From positions 39,275 to 103,274 of the forward strand of contig NZ_SBII01000015.1 of the NCBI RefSeq assembly GCF_004028155.1: 64,000 nt of DNA, in the 5' to 3' direction. The notes beneath the pieces are model-generated. The model was not told where the DNA came from and did not search any database. It saw only the letters and a program-made list of their open reading frames with translations. This document shows positions 24,121 through 33,260 of the stretch, in pieces. The DNA is from Flavobacterium cerinum (GTDB lineage Bacteria; Bacteroidota; Bacteroidia; Flavobacteriales; Flavobacteriaceae). Positions within the stretch are counted from its first letter, which is position 1. Each line of letters starts with the position of its first letter. The position numbers and the translations under genes were made by a program.

Positions 24121-27100
24121 TATCAATGCTGTTTGGCGTTGTATCTTTTTTAGTCTCTTTCGATTTATTTTCTTTTTCCTGTTTCAGTTTTTCCTGTTCA
24201 TTTCTTCTCTTTTCCATTTTCTCGCGCTGTTTGCGTTCTTTTTCTCTTTGTTTCAGCTCTTTTTCGGCCTCAGTCCTATGGAAAAGTTCCCTGAATTTAT
24301 TGTAATCCATTGTGATCACAAATGCGACACCGGTTTCTACAACCTGCCCCTGCAATGCTACCTGATATTCATTTTTACGATAAGCCCTTATAAGATAACG
24401 TCCGTCGGGAGTTAATTGATAATCTGCCGATACATCACCTGCAATATTTGTTGCATCTTCATTAGATTGTTCCGGGCCTTCAAGACCAAAACTGCTGCCT
24501 ACTGTTACTTTAAGCCTGTCATTTAAAAGTCGTTTAGAAACGGCTACATTCAGATCTGTCCTGTTTTCCTGTTTCCCTGTAGTGTAATCATCGGTCGATT
24601 CAAGATTAAAGTCAAGCTCTACACCTTTGATAAGATCACCTGCAAGATTATTTAGCTGCTGAGAAAGAATTTTACTAACACTCTGTCTTGCCAATGCTTC
24701 ACCGCTTGTACCGCCAGATTCACTCGAAAATGGGTTTTCACCAATAAAACGGTTAAGCAGGAGCAGGGCAAATACCTGCTTGTTCAGCTCCGATGGTTCC
24801 TGACGTAATTGTGCCAGTTTTGCTTTGGTCCTGCTAATTATATCTGGTGAAATATTGTAATTACCATCAGGTAATACAATATCAAAAGAGATGTCCGGTT
24901 TTAACAGTTCACCACCTATTTTAAGTAGCGTCTGGAACGGTATTTTTTGTTTATATGTATTTCTTACTGTTGGCGACTCATTAAGCTGATCGTCTAAAAG
25001 ATCTAATGGAGCTGTTTTAGTTTCATATACTGCTGTTATGTTAACATCTGCCTCAGTAGGTTCTCCTGTCCATAAAATGTAACTGCCTTCCTGTATGGTA
25101 AATTTTCGTTTAATTAAATTAAAGGTCATTTGGTAGGCACCTTCACTAAACTCATATCGACCTGTAAGAGTTGTTTTACCGGACTCGTCTATACCACCCG
25201 TAAGCTGTGCTTCACCTTTAAGCTGCAGATAATCTCCATTACCTTTATCGATTACAAGGTTTAGTTCTGCTTCTTTTACAATTTCAATATCTACAGAGGC
25301 ATTAATGCCTTTCATCTGAGTCTGGTTAAGTCGCTGCTCTATTACCAGACGCTGCTGCATTTGCATATTGTCCTGATCAATGAATTCCACAATACCTTCC
25401 CTGTCTGCAATAGAAGGATCCTGTTGCGGCAGTACTACGGTAAATTTAGTGCCATCATTTATTTTAATCTTTCCACCAACCACAGGACTATCCATTGTAC
25501 CCTTTATAGTAAGGTTAGTATCTAAAAACAGGTCACCATAATAAAAGTCATTTTCTTTGGCTGTAGAGTTTACCGCTCTAAAGTTTTTTGCAGTTATCTG
25601 CAGATCAAATCCATATTTCCTGTAATCTGTAGTAAGGACATCACCATCTATAGTAAGTGGATTATTTTTTTCATCTTCAATAGAGAAATTTTTAAGCGAA
25701 ATTCCCTTATCAGTAAAACTGATATTGTCGTTCATTCCATCAAAGTAAGAATCCAGCTGAGTTACTTTTAATCCCACATCATTAAACTTAAGGTTTCCTT
25801 TTACATCAGGTTGTGTCGCCGTTCCTTTAATTTTAAAGTTTCCGGATAAGTAACCTCTACCATCTTTAATTGCTCCAAAGCTAAAGCCCTGAACGCTGGC
25901 TATGTTTATCCTTTCGATATCAAGGTCAAGGTCAAAAGTTTGGTTTGGAGCATTATAATTTCCATTTAAATCCAACTGATTTCCTTGTCCGGTTATTGAA
26001 ACCTCGGCCGTGTAAGTATCGGCAATCTCATTGTTTACTTTTATTTTTATGTCACCTACAGTATCTTTACTTATAGTAAAATCGGCTATTGTAAGATCAG
26101 ATGTAAATAGGGGCTTGGTGGTAAGATTTTTTAGTTCGGCCTTACCATTTATTGTTCCGCCTATTTTAAGGTCATCTTTACGAACTATATTGGTTAGTGT
26201 TTCTATTTTAAAGTTTTCCAGATCTACATTAAGCGGAGCATTTGGTGTTTCTGCAGCCGATTGTAGTTTTATAGAACCACCATTGTTACTTAATTCGAAA
26301 TTATTGGCATAAATACCATCTTTGCCAAAGCGTATAAGATTATCAACTGCAATATTCCACGGGTCATAATTTAATTTAAGACCATCCGTATCTAGTACCA
26401 TTTCGGTATTGCCTTCTGTAGCTTTTACGCTTCCGGCCAGCATGTATTGTTCTTTTTCTTTATTGTCCAGCACCTGTAGTTTATAAGCAACAGTATTGTT
26501 TTCTACATTTCCGCTAAGTGTAGTATGGGGTAAAACAAACTGTTCACTTTTCACTTGGTCAATTACAAGATTATAGCCTAAAGCATTTTCCTGATTTTCA
26601 ACTTTCAGGGTAGTGCCCGATATGGTATAATTACCATAGACAATACGCGGAATTGAACCGTTTATGGTAATGCTGTCGTTTACACTATTGTATTTACCTT
26701 TAATATTTATCTGCTCAAGACGGGTTAAATCCGGAAGAAGTTTATATAAAATCGGATTGTCATGTACTACAAGCCCAAACTCAAATTGTTGTGGCAGACT
26801 TGATTTTTTAGCTGTAGACGGACTTGTATTGTAATATTTAGCAATAGTATTAGTTAGGGCAGGACCTATTCCTGTAAGTTTATATTTTCCTTTAATATGG
26901 GCATTTGCCAAAGGTGATTTTAAAACTACAGAGGTAGAGTCTGCCGTACTGATTGCTACGATATTGATAGAATCCATTGCAAACTGTTCTTTATCATTAG
27001 CAAACATAAAACTGTGCAGATTGATGGTTCCATTTAAATTATCCGGATTAGCATCTGTAATATCAGCATCTACATTACCTCTTAGTTTTAAAGGCCCTGC

Positions 27101-29236
27101 ATGCAGGTTCAGTTTATCCAGATCGGCAATATCTACATTCAGTCTTATTTTTCCGTTAGGGTATTTTCCTTTAAAACCACCACTTGCAAGCAGTGTAAAG
27201 TCTAAATTAGGATCGGCCATACCGGCTTTAACATCAAAATTACCTTTAGCAATACTTCCGGTAATATTCAAGTTTTGATAGGTGTAACCATTATAATCTG
27301 CTTTAATCAGAGTACCTGTAAGTGCAGTATTAGCAGTCTGTGGATCAAGCCCTGTGCCTTTTACTTTAGCTTTAAAACTAATTTTACCAATAGAATCATT
27401 CTTTATTAGTTTGCCTAAATCAAAATTTATCAGTTCGGCATCGGCATTATATGTTTCGTTATTTTTTCTACGTTGGTCAAATGTGGCTTTTACTTTTGCA
27501 TTACCAAAACTGCTCACAAGATTTAGGTTGGTAGTAAAATTATTTAGCGTTCCTTTAAAGGTGGCTTTTGCCGAAAGTCTGTCAGGAATTCTGATGTTTG
27601 CAGGAATTGTTCCCGCCGGAACAAAACCATTAATATCTTTTGCAGTGGAGCTGAATTCACTAACATTCAGATCAAAATATGCTGTTTTTACATCGGGTAA
27701 TCCTGTTATTCGTCCACTTGCTGCCAGCGTAGTATTTCCTATACCACTTACTTCCAGATGTGCAATACGAATATCGCTTACTTTACCTTCAACACGGCTG
27801 TTAATATTAAGGGTACCATTAGGGTTACCTTTAAATGGAGGAGTATCGGCTAATGTTGGTACAAAAAGAAGTACATCTTTAAAACCTACATGGCTTCCGT
27901 CAAAGTTGGCATCTATAGAGAGGCTTCCAATATCTTTAGAAACCAATTCTAAAGAAGGGTAAGCAACAATGATCTGGTCTTTTATTTCTGTATAAGGAGT
28001 TTCAAGATAAAGTCCCTTTAGTTCTGCGCCTTTAGGGCCATAAAAGAATTTAGTACGAAGTTCGGTAATATCTAATCCGCTTTTATCATTTACTGCCAAT
28101 GTATTTATATTTCCCGAAATTGCATCAGGAGCATAAGAGATATCTTTTGCTTTAAGATGAAAATTAGTAATATCAAGGTGTTTATAATCCATACCTTTCG
28201 TTACCGGAGCAGAATTTTGATCATCAAATTTAAAGGCGACATCTTTAATATCAGCATTAGCTAATTTAAATTTCCATTGCGCTGAAGCTGTAGCAGGAGT
28301 TTCTTTTGGAAGTGCTTCCTGTACTTTTTTTTCAAATTTCCCTAAAGCTAGCTGTCCTTTAAGTCCATTCAATTCAATGTTGTCTAAATCGATAAGCTGT
28401 GTTTTAAGATCAATAGTATTAACCCTAACCAATAACTTTTTAAGTTTTAATCCGGTATCAAGACGACTGCCCTCATTATCATAACCTATATCTATGTTGG
28501 CAATATCAATAGTACTGAGTTTTAATTTTACGTCAGGTTTTTTAGAGGCTTCCTCTGCCGCCTGTTGCGTGTTATGAACAATCTCTGCTATAACACCTTG
28601 TTTTAGTTTTACTTTAAGTCCATCAAGATTGATCTTAGGCACGTCAAATTCCATCTTATCAAGATCGAAGTTTTTTATGCGGGTATCAAAATGATTCAGG
28701 TTGGCACTCAGGTTATTTTTAGAAATTGCATCGTCAAATTTCACCCTTATTTTATCAAGGTTTACTCGTTTAATGGAGAACTTCATAGGTGCCGATGTAG
28801 TGTCTTTAGGCTTATCTGAAGCAAAAGCATCAATAATATAATCAAAGTTAAAAACCGAATCCTTATTGCGTTTTACATTGGCAACGATACCTTCAAGATC
28901 AATAGAGTTGATTTCTACTTCACTGCTAAGCAGCTTGAATAAACTAATATCTATTTTTAGTTTTTGTCCGGCAAACAGAGTATCTCCCTGCTGGCTTTCA
29001 AAGTAAACACCACTTAATACTATTTTTTTAGGCAGGCCAATTTCTATCCTGTCAATATTTACATCAGTTCCAATTTTACCTTCCAGATAGCTGACCGCTT
29101 TGTCTTTAACTATATTTTGTATATATGGGACTTGCAGCAATAGCACTATCAGTAGGAACAACGTGATTATCGATCCTATTGTCCAAAGAAATATCTTTAA
29201 ACTTTTGCGTAAGTATTTTTTCAGTTTTGCATTCAT
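24110..29236 (-). CDS. tamB: TamB: envelope-spanning translocation/assembly module protein
   Basis: The 1708-residue protein has one N-terminal transmembrane anchor (about 15-36). A very long beta-rich region follows with repeated Lys/Asp/Asn-rich strands predicted to form a hydrophobic groove, and a TamB C-terminal domain (DUF490) runs from about residue 1200 to 1620, with segments such as GGIDESGKTTLTGRYEFSEG and TGEPTEADVNITAVYE. It bridges inner and outer membranes and works with the TamL encoded immediately downstream, whose start overlaps its stop. The last 50 residues (about 1655-1700) are an unusual run of Glu, Lys, Arg and Gln (KELKQREKERKQREKMEKRR), probably a charged helix. Starts and operon order agree with tamB-tamL loci in other Bacteroidota. 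Confidence 0.92.
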   Translation of the reverse strand: MNAKLKKYLRKSLKIFLWTIGSIITLFLLIVLLLQVPYIQNIVKDKAVSYLEGKIGTDVNIDRIEIGLPKKIVLSGVYFESQQGDTLFAGQKLKIDISLFKLLSSEVEINSIDLEGIVANVKRNKDSVFNFDYIIDAFASDKPKDTTSAPMKFSIKRVNLDKIRVKFDDAISKNNLSANLNHFDTRIKNFDLDKMEFDVPKINLDGLKVKLKQGVIAEIVHNTQQAAEEASKKPDVKLKLSTIDIANIDIGYDNEGSRLDTGLKLKKLLVRVNTIDLKTQLIDLDNIELNGLKGQLALGKFEKKVQEALPKETPATASAQWKFKLANADIKDVAFKFDDQNSAPVTKGMDYKHLDITNFHLKAKDISYAPDAISGNINTLAVNDKSGLDITELRTKFFYGPKGAELKGLYLETPYTEIKDQIIVAYPSLELVSKDIGSLSIDANFDGSHVGFKDVLLFVPTLADTPPFKGNPNGTLNINSRVEGKVSDIRIAHLEVSGIGNTTLAASGRITGLPDVKTAYFDLNVSEFSSTAKDINGFVPAGTIPANIRIPDRLSAKATFKGTLNNFTTNLNLVSSFGNAKVKATFDQRRKNNETYNADAELINFDLGKLIKNDSIGKISFKAKVKGTGLDPQTANTALTGTLIKADYNGYTYQNLNITGSIAKGNFDVKAGMADPNLDFTLLASGGFKGKYPNGKIRLNVDIADLDKLNLHAGPLKLRGNVDADITDANPDNLNGTINLHSFMFANDKEQFAMDSINIVAISTADSTSVVLKSPLANAHIKGKYKLTGIGPALTNTIAKYYNTSPSTAKKSSLPQQFEFGLVVHDNPILYKLLPDLTRLEQINIKGKYNSVNDSITINGSIPRIVYGNYTISGTTLKVENQENALGYNLVIDQVKSEQFVLPHTTLSGNVENNTVAYKLQVLDNKEKEQYMLAGSVKATEGNTEMVLDTDGLKLNYDPWNIAVDNLIRFGKDGIYANNFELSNNGGSIKLQSAAETPNAPLNVDLENFKIETLTNIVRKDDLKIGGTINGKAELKNLTTKPLFTSDLTIADFTISKDTVGDIKIKVNNEIADTYTAEVSITGQGNQLDLNGNYNAPNQTFDLDLDIERINIASVQGFSFGAIKDGRGYLSGNFKIKGTATQPDVKGNLKFNDVGLKVTQLDSYFDGMNDNISFTDKGISLKNFSIEDEKNNPLTIDGDVLTTDYRKYGFDLQITAKNFRAVNSTAKENDFYYGDLFLDTNLTIKGTMDSPVVGGKIKINDGTKFTVVLPQQDPSIADREGIVEFIDQDNMQMQQRLVIEQRLNQTQMKGINASVDIEIVKEAELNLVIDKGNGDYLQLKGEAQLTGGIDESGKTTLTGRYEFSEGAYQMTFNLIKRKFTIQEGSYILWTGEPTEADVNITAVYETKTAPLDLLDDQLNESPTVRNTYKQKIPFQTLLKIGGELLKPDISFDIVLPDGNYNISPDIISRTKAKLAQLRQEPSELNKQVFALLLLNRFIGENPFSSESGGTSGEALARQSVSKILSQQLNNLAGDLIKGVELDFNLESTDDYTTGKQENRTDLNVAVSKRLLNDRLKVTVGSSFGLEGPEQSNEDATNIAGDVSADYQLTPDGRYLIRAYRKNEYQVALQGQVVETGVAFVITMDYNKFRELFHRTEAEKELKQREKERKQREKMEKRRNEQEKLKQEKENKSKETKKDTTPNSIDNDK

Positions 29237-29462
29237 TTATAGCCTAAAAATAGACATAATATATACAGGAGCATTTTAAAGTTTTGCTAAAAAATAACTT
29301 ACAATTTATGATACAAAGTAATAATATTCCTGACCTGTCTGTTAATCAGATGGTTTAATGAATATTTAGACTTGGTTTTCTCGTCTTATTTCCTGGTAGA
29401 ATATAAATGATAGAGATTTAATTTATATGTTTTTGGATACAATAATTCATTTGTTATTTGGA

Positions 29463-30035
29463 CTAAACATCAAATTCATTGACTTCAAGTACTGCTCCTG
29501 GCTGAAGATCGTTTAGATGTGTATTACCAATACGAACACGTACCAGCCTAAGCGTAGGAAAGCCAACAGCGGCAGTCATTTTACGAACCTGCCTGAATTT
29601 ACCTTCATTAACTGTTATTGAAACCCATGAGGTAGGGCCATGGCGCTCATCCCTGATTTTTCTTCCACGTTCAGGGAAATTTGGTTTTTCTTTCACTATA
29701 TGTGCCTCACAGGGCAGGGTAGTGTAGCGCGTTCCTTTAAAACCTATTTCTACGCCTTGTTTAAGCATTTCTACAGCATCCTGGTTAATAAGTCCATCTA
29801 CCTGTGCATAATATTCTTTTTCTACTTTTTTACTGCGTACGATTTCGCTCATCATACCATCTGTAGTAAGTAATAATAAACCTTCAGAATCTTCATCAAG
29901 ACGGCCAATAGCCATAATACCCTCAGGAAAATCATGGAGTTCCCCCAATAATTTTTTGTTGCGTTTCAGGTTGTAAATAAACTGACTCAGGTAACCAAAA
30001 GGCTTGTAAATAAGGAAGTGTCGATGTGTACTCAT
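29463..30035 (-). CDS. RluE-like pseudouridine synthase without an S4 domain
   Basis: The 190-residue protein belongs to the RsuA/RluB/E/F group of pseudouridine synthases. The catalytic motif MAIGRLDEDSEGLLLLTTDG is at 41-60, with Asp47 as the nucleophile. FLIYKPFGYLSQF at 7-19 and FRQVRKMTAAVGFPTLRLVRVRIG near the end are also typical. It lacks the N-terminal S4 RNA-binding domain, as does E. coli RluE, which modifies U2457 of 23S rRNA. The same target is likely but not proven. The gene is monocistronic, with TACTTTTG (30052-30059, minus strand) 16 nt upstream. Confidence 0.9.
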   Translation of the reverse strand: MSTHRHFLIYKPFGYLSQFIYNLKRNKKLLGELHDFPEGIMAIGRLDEDSEGLLLLTTDGMMSEIVRSKKVEKEYYAQVDGLINQDAVEMLKQGVEIGFKGTRYTTLPCEAHIVKEKPNFPERGRKIRDERHGPTSWVSITVNEGKFRQVRKMTAAVGFPTLRLVRVRIGNTHLNDLQPGAVLEVNEFDV

Positions 30036-30051
30036 AATAGTAATGCTCCTG

Positions 30052-30059
30052 CAAAAGTA
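30052..30059 (-). promoter_or_regulatory. Candidate -7 promoter box for the pseudouridine synthase gene
   Basis: The minus-strand sequence TACTTTTG matches TAnnTTTG and lies 17 nt upstream of the ATG at 30035. Confidence 0.5.
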
Positions 30060-30103
30060 ATTTTTTATGCAGGGTTATCTTAAAATTACTTTAAAAAAAA
30101 TAC

Positions 30104-30145
30104 GTAACCAAAAGGTTTTGTATATATTTGTAACCGATTGGTTAC
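30104..30145 (+). promoter_or_regulatory. Promoter with two palindromic operators for the SRPBCC/ArsR operon
   Basis: TATATTTG at 30123-30130 is a perfect -7 box. A perfect inverted repeat GTAACC-N4-GGTTAC occupies 30130-30145 directly after it, covering the expected transcription start. A second site, GTAACC-N4-GGTTTT (10 of 12 matching), lies at 30104-30119. The two centres are 26 bp apart. This is the arrangement expected for a dimeric repressor, and an ArsR-family gene is the second gene of the operon. Confidence 0.7.
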
Positions 30146-30160
30146 TTAAAAGTATATACT

Positions 30161-30619
30161 ATGAAGCCACAAACTCTTGAAATCAAAACAAGCATTCAGA
30201 TACAAAAGCCGGTACATGAAGTATTTGAAGCGATAGTAGATCCTGCAAAAATGTCTAATTATTTTATTGTCTACGGTTCTGGCCGTATGGAAACAGATAC
30301 TAAACTTACCTGGCGTTTTCCGGAACTTGATGTTGATGTTCCAGTGTGTGTAGCTAAAGTCATGAATGATGAATACATTTCTTACTACTGGGATAATAAT
30401 AAAAAGGAAATGCTGGTGGAGATGAAACTAACGAAACATGGAAACGATACAGTCGTTTCAGTTACAGAGAAAAGTGCTGAAAACGACGAAGCTGGTATTA
30501 AATGGCTTAAAGGTAATACAGAAGGATGGGCTAATTTTCTGGCTTGTCTTAAAGCGTGGCTTGAATATGGTGTCCATTTAAGAAAAGGAGCTTTTGACTA
30601 TAGATTTGAGAAAAAATAA
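30161..30619 (+). CDS. SRPBCC (AHSA1-like) domain protein, first copy
   Basis: The 152-residue cytosolic protein is a single SRPBCC/START-like domain of the AHSA1 group, a helix-grip fold that binds hydrophobic ligands. The N-terminal EIKTSIQIQKPVHEVFEAIVDPAKMSNYFI and later GNDTVVSVTEKS and GWANFLACLKAWLEYG are family landmarks. The ligand is unknown. It is the first of three closely packed genes: the ArsR-type regulator begins 2 nt after its stop, and a second SRPBCC gene follows. The operator palindrome lies 15 nt upstream, so its expression is probably controlled by that regulator. Confidence 0.85.
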   Translation: MKPQTLEIKTSIQIQKPVHEVFEAIVDPAKMSNYFIVYGSGRMETDTKLTWRFPELDVDVPVCVAKVMNDEYISYYWDNNKKEMLVEMKLTKHGNDTVVSVTEKSAENDEAGIKWLKGNTEGWANFLACLKAWLEYGVHLRKGAFDYRFEKK

Positions 30620-30621
30620 TT

Positions 30622-30930
30622 ATGAGAAGAGATGTATTTCAGGCAATTGCCGATCCAACACGAAGAGAGATTATTAATATGCTGTCACACAACGAACTTA
30701 ACCTTAATGCGGTAGCAGATAATTTTACGATAAGCAGACCTGCAATATCCAAGCATGTAAAGATTCTTACAGAGTGTGGTCTTGTTATAATGACAAGAAG
30801 AGGCAGGGAGCGATACTGCCGTGCAAATTTAGCTAAGCTTAAAGAGGTAAATGAATGGACCAATCGTTACAAGGAGTTTTGGAATGAAAAATTGGATGCT
30901 TTGGGCGATTTTTTAGAAAACGAAAAATAA
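30622..30930 (+). CDS. ArsR-family winged-helix transcriptional regulator
   Basis: This 102-residue protein has a winged helix of the ArsR/SdpR type: MRRDVFQAIADPTRREIINMLS at the start, LNAVADNFTISRPAISKHVKILTECGLV as the helix-turn-helix (about 27-54), and RRGRERYCRANLAKLKEVNEW as the wing and following helix. It lacks cysteine pairs of the metal-sensing members (only Cys51 and Cys67), so it probably does not sense metals. It is sandwiched between two SRPBCC genes, a common Bacteroidota and Bacillus arrangement, and likely represses this operon through the GTAACC-N4-GGTTAC sites upstream. The inducing signal is unknown. Confidence 0.9.
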   Translation: MRRDVFQAIADPTRREIINMLSHNELNLNAVADNFTISRPAISKHVKILTECGLVIMTRRGRERYCRANLAKLKEVNEWTNRYKEFWNEKLDALGDFLENEK

Positions 30931-30949
30931 ACTTTAAACTACTTATTAT

Positions 30950-31372
30950 ATGCAAACAAAACCGTTAGTGATAGAGCGCACCTATAATGCACCTATCAAT
31001 AAAGTATGGGATGCGATTACCAATGCAGATAAAATGCGTCAATGGTATTTTGATCTTGAAGATTTTAAACCTCAGGTAGGCTTTACGTTTGAGTTTAGTG
31101 CTGCTTGCGATGGAGTTAGTTACCTGCATTTATGTGAGGTTACAGAAGTCGAATCTGGCAAAAAGATTAGCTACAGCTGGAAATATAAAGATCACCCAGG
31201 CGACTCTTATGTAACGTGGGAATTGTTTCCTGAGGGAGATAGTACCAAGTTAGTGCTAACACATAAAGGGCTCGAGACTTTTCCTGCACTCAAAGACTTT
31301 ACAAGAGATTCGTTTACAGGAGGATGGAATCATTTTCTTGGAACTGCACTTAAAGAGTTTCTTGAAAATTAA
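30950..31372 (+). CDS. SRPBCC (AHSA1-like) domain protein, second copy
   Basis: This 140-residue SRPBCC-domain protein shows the AHSA1-like features VIERTYNAPINKVWDAITNADKMRQWYFDLEDF, SYSWKYKDHPGDSYVTWELFP and a C-terminal GGWNHFLGTALKEFLEN. It follows the ArsR-type gene by 19 nt and ends the operon; a terminator lies immediately after. It is only distantly similar to the first SRPBCC protein, so the two copies are old duplicates or were acquired separately. It may bind or modify a small hydrophobic compound. No ligand can be named from the sequence. Confidence 0.86.
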   Translation: MQTKPLVIERTYNAPINKVWDAITNADKMRQWYFDLEDFKPQVGFTFEFSAACDGVSYLHLCEVTEVESGKKISYSWKYKDHPGDSYVTWELFPEGDSTKLVLTHKGLETFPALKDFTRDSFTGGWNHFLGTALKEFLEN

Positions 31373-31376
31373 AACA

Positions 31377-31400
31377 AAAGGCGGTTATAAGACCGCCTTT
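31377..31400 (+). terminator. Rho-independent terminator after the SRPBCC operon
   Basis: AAAGGCGGT (31377-31385) pairs perfectly with ACCGCCTTT (31392-31400) around a 6-nt loop. It lies between the convergent SRPBCC and thiolase genes and could act in both directions. Confidence 0.83.
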
Positions 31401-31418
31401 ATTATATAATATAAGTGT

Positions 31419-32696
31419 TTATTTTTCTAATATCACGGTCATTCCCTGTCCACCTGCAGCACAAACAGATATAAATCCGCGGCCACTGCCTTTTTCGTGA
31501 AGTAGTTTTGCCATAGTTGCGAGAACACGACCACCTGTAGCTGCAAATGGATGCCCGGTTGCAAGGCTGCTACCATTAACATTCAATTTACTTTTATCAA
31601 TAGAGCCCAACGTTTCAACTCCAAATTGTGCAGATAGTTCAGGGCTCTCCCAGATCTTAAGTATAGCTAACACCTGTGCAGCAAAAGCTTCATGGATTTC
31701 ATAAAAATCGAAATCCTGTAATGTCAATCCTGCTTTTTTCAGCATTCGCGGTGCGGCATATACCGGTGCAAGAAGTAAATTCTGTTTGTCCTTAATATAT
31801 TCTATAGCTCCCATTTCGGCATGCGTTATGTAAGCAAGTATCGGTAGATTGTGCTGCTTTGCCCATTCTTCACTGGCTATTAAAAGGCATGAAGCACCAT
31901 CTGTAAGAGGGGAGGAGTTACCTGCTGTAAGCGTACCGTTTACTTTATCAAAAGCCGGACGCAGTTTTGCCAGTTTTTCCATTGAGCTGTCACGTCTCAT
32001 ATTATTATCACTTTCTAAACCAAGGTTAGGAGAGATCATATCTTTAAAAAATCCTTTATCTGTGGCTGCAGCCATTTTTATATGACTTTGTAAAGCATAA
32101 GCATCCTGTTCTTCACGGGAAATACCATAATGTTTTGCTGTATATTCGGTATGCCCTCCCATTGATAATCCGGTACCCGGTTCAAGATTTTCAGGAGCAA
32201 CAGGAGTAAAGTCGCTAAATTTGATTTTAAGCAATTGCTTAAATTTATCGAATCCACCTTTGCTTCGACGTACCGACAAAAATATTTTCCGAATGTGCTC
32301 ATTAAATTCCAATGGAACATTACTGGTTGAATCTACGCCTCCGGCAATACCGCATTCTATTTGTCCTAGTGCTATTTTATTAGCGATATAGATTGCCGAT
32401 TCAATACCTGTATTACATGCTTGCTGTATATCGCAGGCAGGTGTTTTAGGATCTAGCGATGTATGGAGTACACATTCACGCATGAGATTAATTTGCCAAC
32501 TGTGTTTAATCACTGCGCCTCCGGCTACCTCACCAAGTTCCTTACCTTGTAAATTATAGCGGTCAATGAGCCCATTTAAGGCAGCGACCATCATATCAAT
32601 GTTGCCTGCCTGAGTATAAGCGGTATTGTTGCGTGCAAAAGGAATACGGTTGTATCCTACAATGGCAGCTCTGCGAAGTGGAGTATCTGTTGGCAT
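31419..32696 (-). CDS. Thiolase (acetyl-CoA acyltransferase, FadI-like)
   Basis: The frame opens at a TTG at 32729, but the ATG at 32696 (MPTDTPLRRAAIVGYNRIPF) is the sensible start and gives 425 residues. The thiolase catalytic residues are intact: Cys94 in QQACNTGIESA, His382 in ATGHPFAATGG, and Cys412 in VCAAGGQG. GYNRIPFARNNTAYTQAGNIDMM resembles FadI-type 3-ketoacyl-CoA thiolases of fatty-acid beta-oxidation. It would cleave 3-ketoacyl-CoA with CoA to give acetyl-CoA, or run in reverse. No partner fadJ or acyl-CoA dehydrogenase gene is adjacent in the window. A terminator lies at its end. Confidence 0.9.
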   Translation of the reverse strand: MPTDTPLRRAAIVGYNRIPFARNNTAYTQAGNIDMMVAALNGLIDRYNLQGKELGEVAGGAVIKHSWQINLMRECVLHTSLDPKTPACDIQQACNTGIESAIYIANKIALGQIECGIAGGVDSTSNVPLEFNEHIRKIFLSVRRSKGGFDKFKQLLKIKFSDFTPVAPENLEPGTGLSMGGHTEYTAKHYGISREEQDAYALQSHIKMAAATDKGFFKDMISPNLGLESDNNMRRDSSMEKLAKLRPAFDKVNGTLTAGNSSPLTDGASCLLIASEEWAKQHNLPILAYITHAEMGAIEYIKDKQNLLLAPVYAAPRMLKKAGLTLQDFDFYEIHEAFAAQVLAILKIWESPELSAQFGVETLGSIDKSKLNVNGSSLATGHPFAATGGRVLATMAKLLHEKGSGRGFISVCAAGGQGMTVILEK

Positions 32697-32844
32697 TGGT
32701 TTGTATTTAGGTACACTAATATACAACAATAGCTTATATTATGCTTTAGAGACGGTGTGTAATATAATAGTAATATAATGTTTCAGTAATACCCAATAAC
32801 ATGAATCTTATAAGATTTGCAGGATATAAACAATATATAAGTAA

Positions 32845-33174
32845 ATGGGAATTTTTGACAAAAAGGAGAAAAAACTTCGAAAAGAATTCAGTAAAAAAAA
32901 TGCTTCATTTTGCCGGGATGGTGTAAAGGAACTTGAAGAACTGCATAGTGAGCTAAAAGCTTCTTATGAAACAGTAGAAACCACTGTTGCAGAATTTACT
33001 GAGTTTAAAGAAGCGATTTCGCAAAAATTAAATGCTGAGGATAGTACAAAAATGGACTATTTTTTAAAACGTTTTAAAAAGGTAGATAAAGTAAGTCGAG
33101 ATGCCGAAAGGGATGTTCGCGACTTATTACGTGTACAAAAGAAACGTTTAAATGAAGCATTACAGGATGAATAA
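32845..33174 (+). CDS. Small charged coiled-coil protein, 109 residues
   Basis: The 109-residue protein is almost entirely helical and strongly charged (FDKKEKKLRKEFSKKNASFC at the start, then heptad-like GVKELEELHSELKASYETVETTVAEF, and RFKKVDKVSRDAERDVRDLLRVQKKRL). It has no signal peptide. I do not recognise a family. It is divergent from the thiolase gene, with a 148-nt spacer containing TATAAGATTTG, one base off the -7 consensus. A two-tier hairpin follows its stop. Confidence 0.7.
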   Translation: MGIFDKKEKKLRKEFSKKNASFCRDGVKELEELHSELKASYETVETTVAEFTEFKEAISQKLNAEDSTKMDYFLKRFKKVDKVSRDAERDVRDLLRVQKKRLNEALQDE

Positions 33175-33188
33175 AAATCCTTAAAGTA

Positions 33189-33245
33189 AAAATCCTGTAT
33201 CTTAAAAACGGATGCTTATTCCGTAGAGATACAGGATTTTATTTT
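33189..33245. terminator. Two-tier hairpin terminator
   Basis: A perfect 14-bp outer stem (33189-33202 with 33227-33240) encloses an inner 5-bp stem (33208-33212 with 33220-33224). T-rich sequence follows. It lies between two convergent genes. Confidence 0.82.
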
Positions 33246-33260
33246 CTAATAGCAGAGAAT

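Noticed and set aside
24121..24126. TTG start of tamL
   Set aside because: An ATG two codons later (24120) starts the same lipoprotein signal peptide and is the more usual start.
27354..27962. Antisense 202-residue open frame within tamB
   Set aside because: It lies wholly inside tamB on the opposite strand, with no promoter, ribosome-binding sequence or family resemblance; it is a shadow of the coding frame.
32697..32729. TTG-initiated extension of the thiolase
   Set aside because: The ATG at 32696 gives the expected thiolase N-terminus and the extra 11 residues have no family support.
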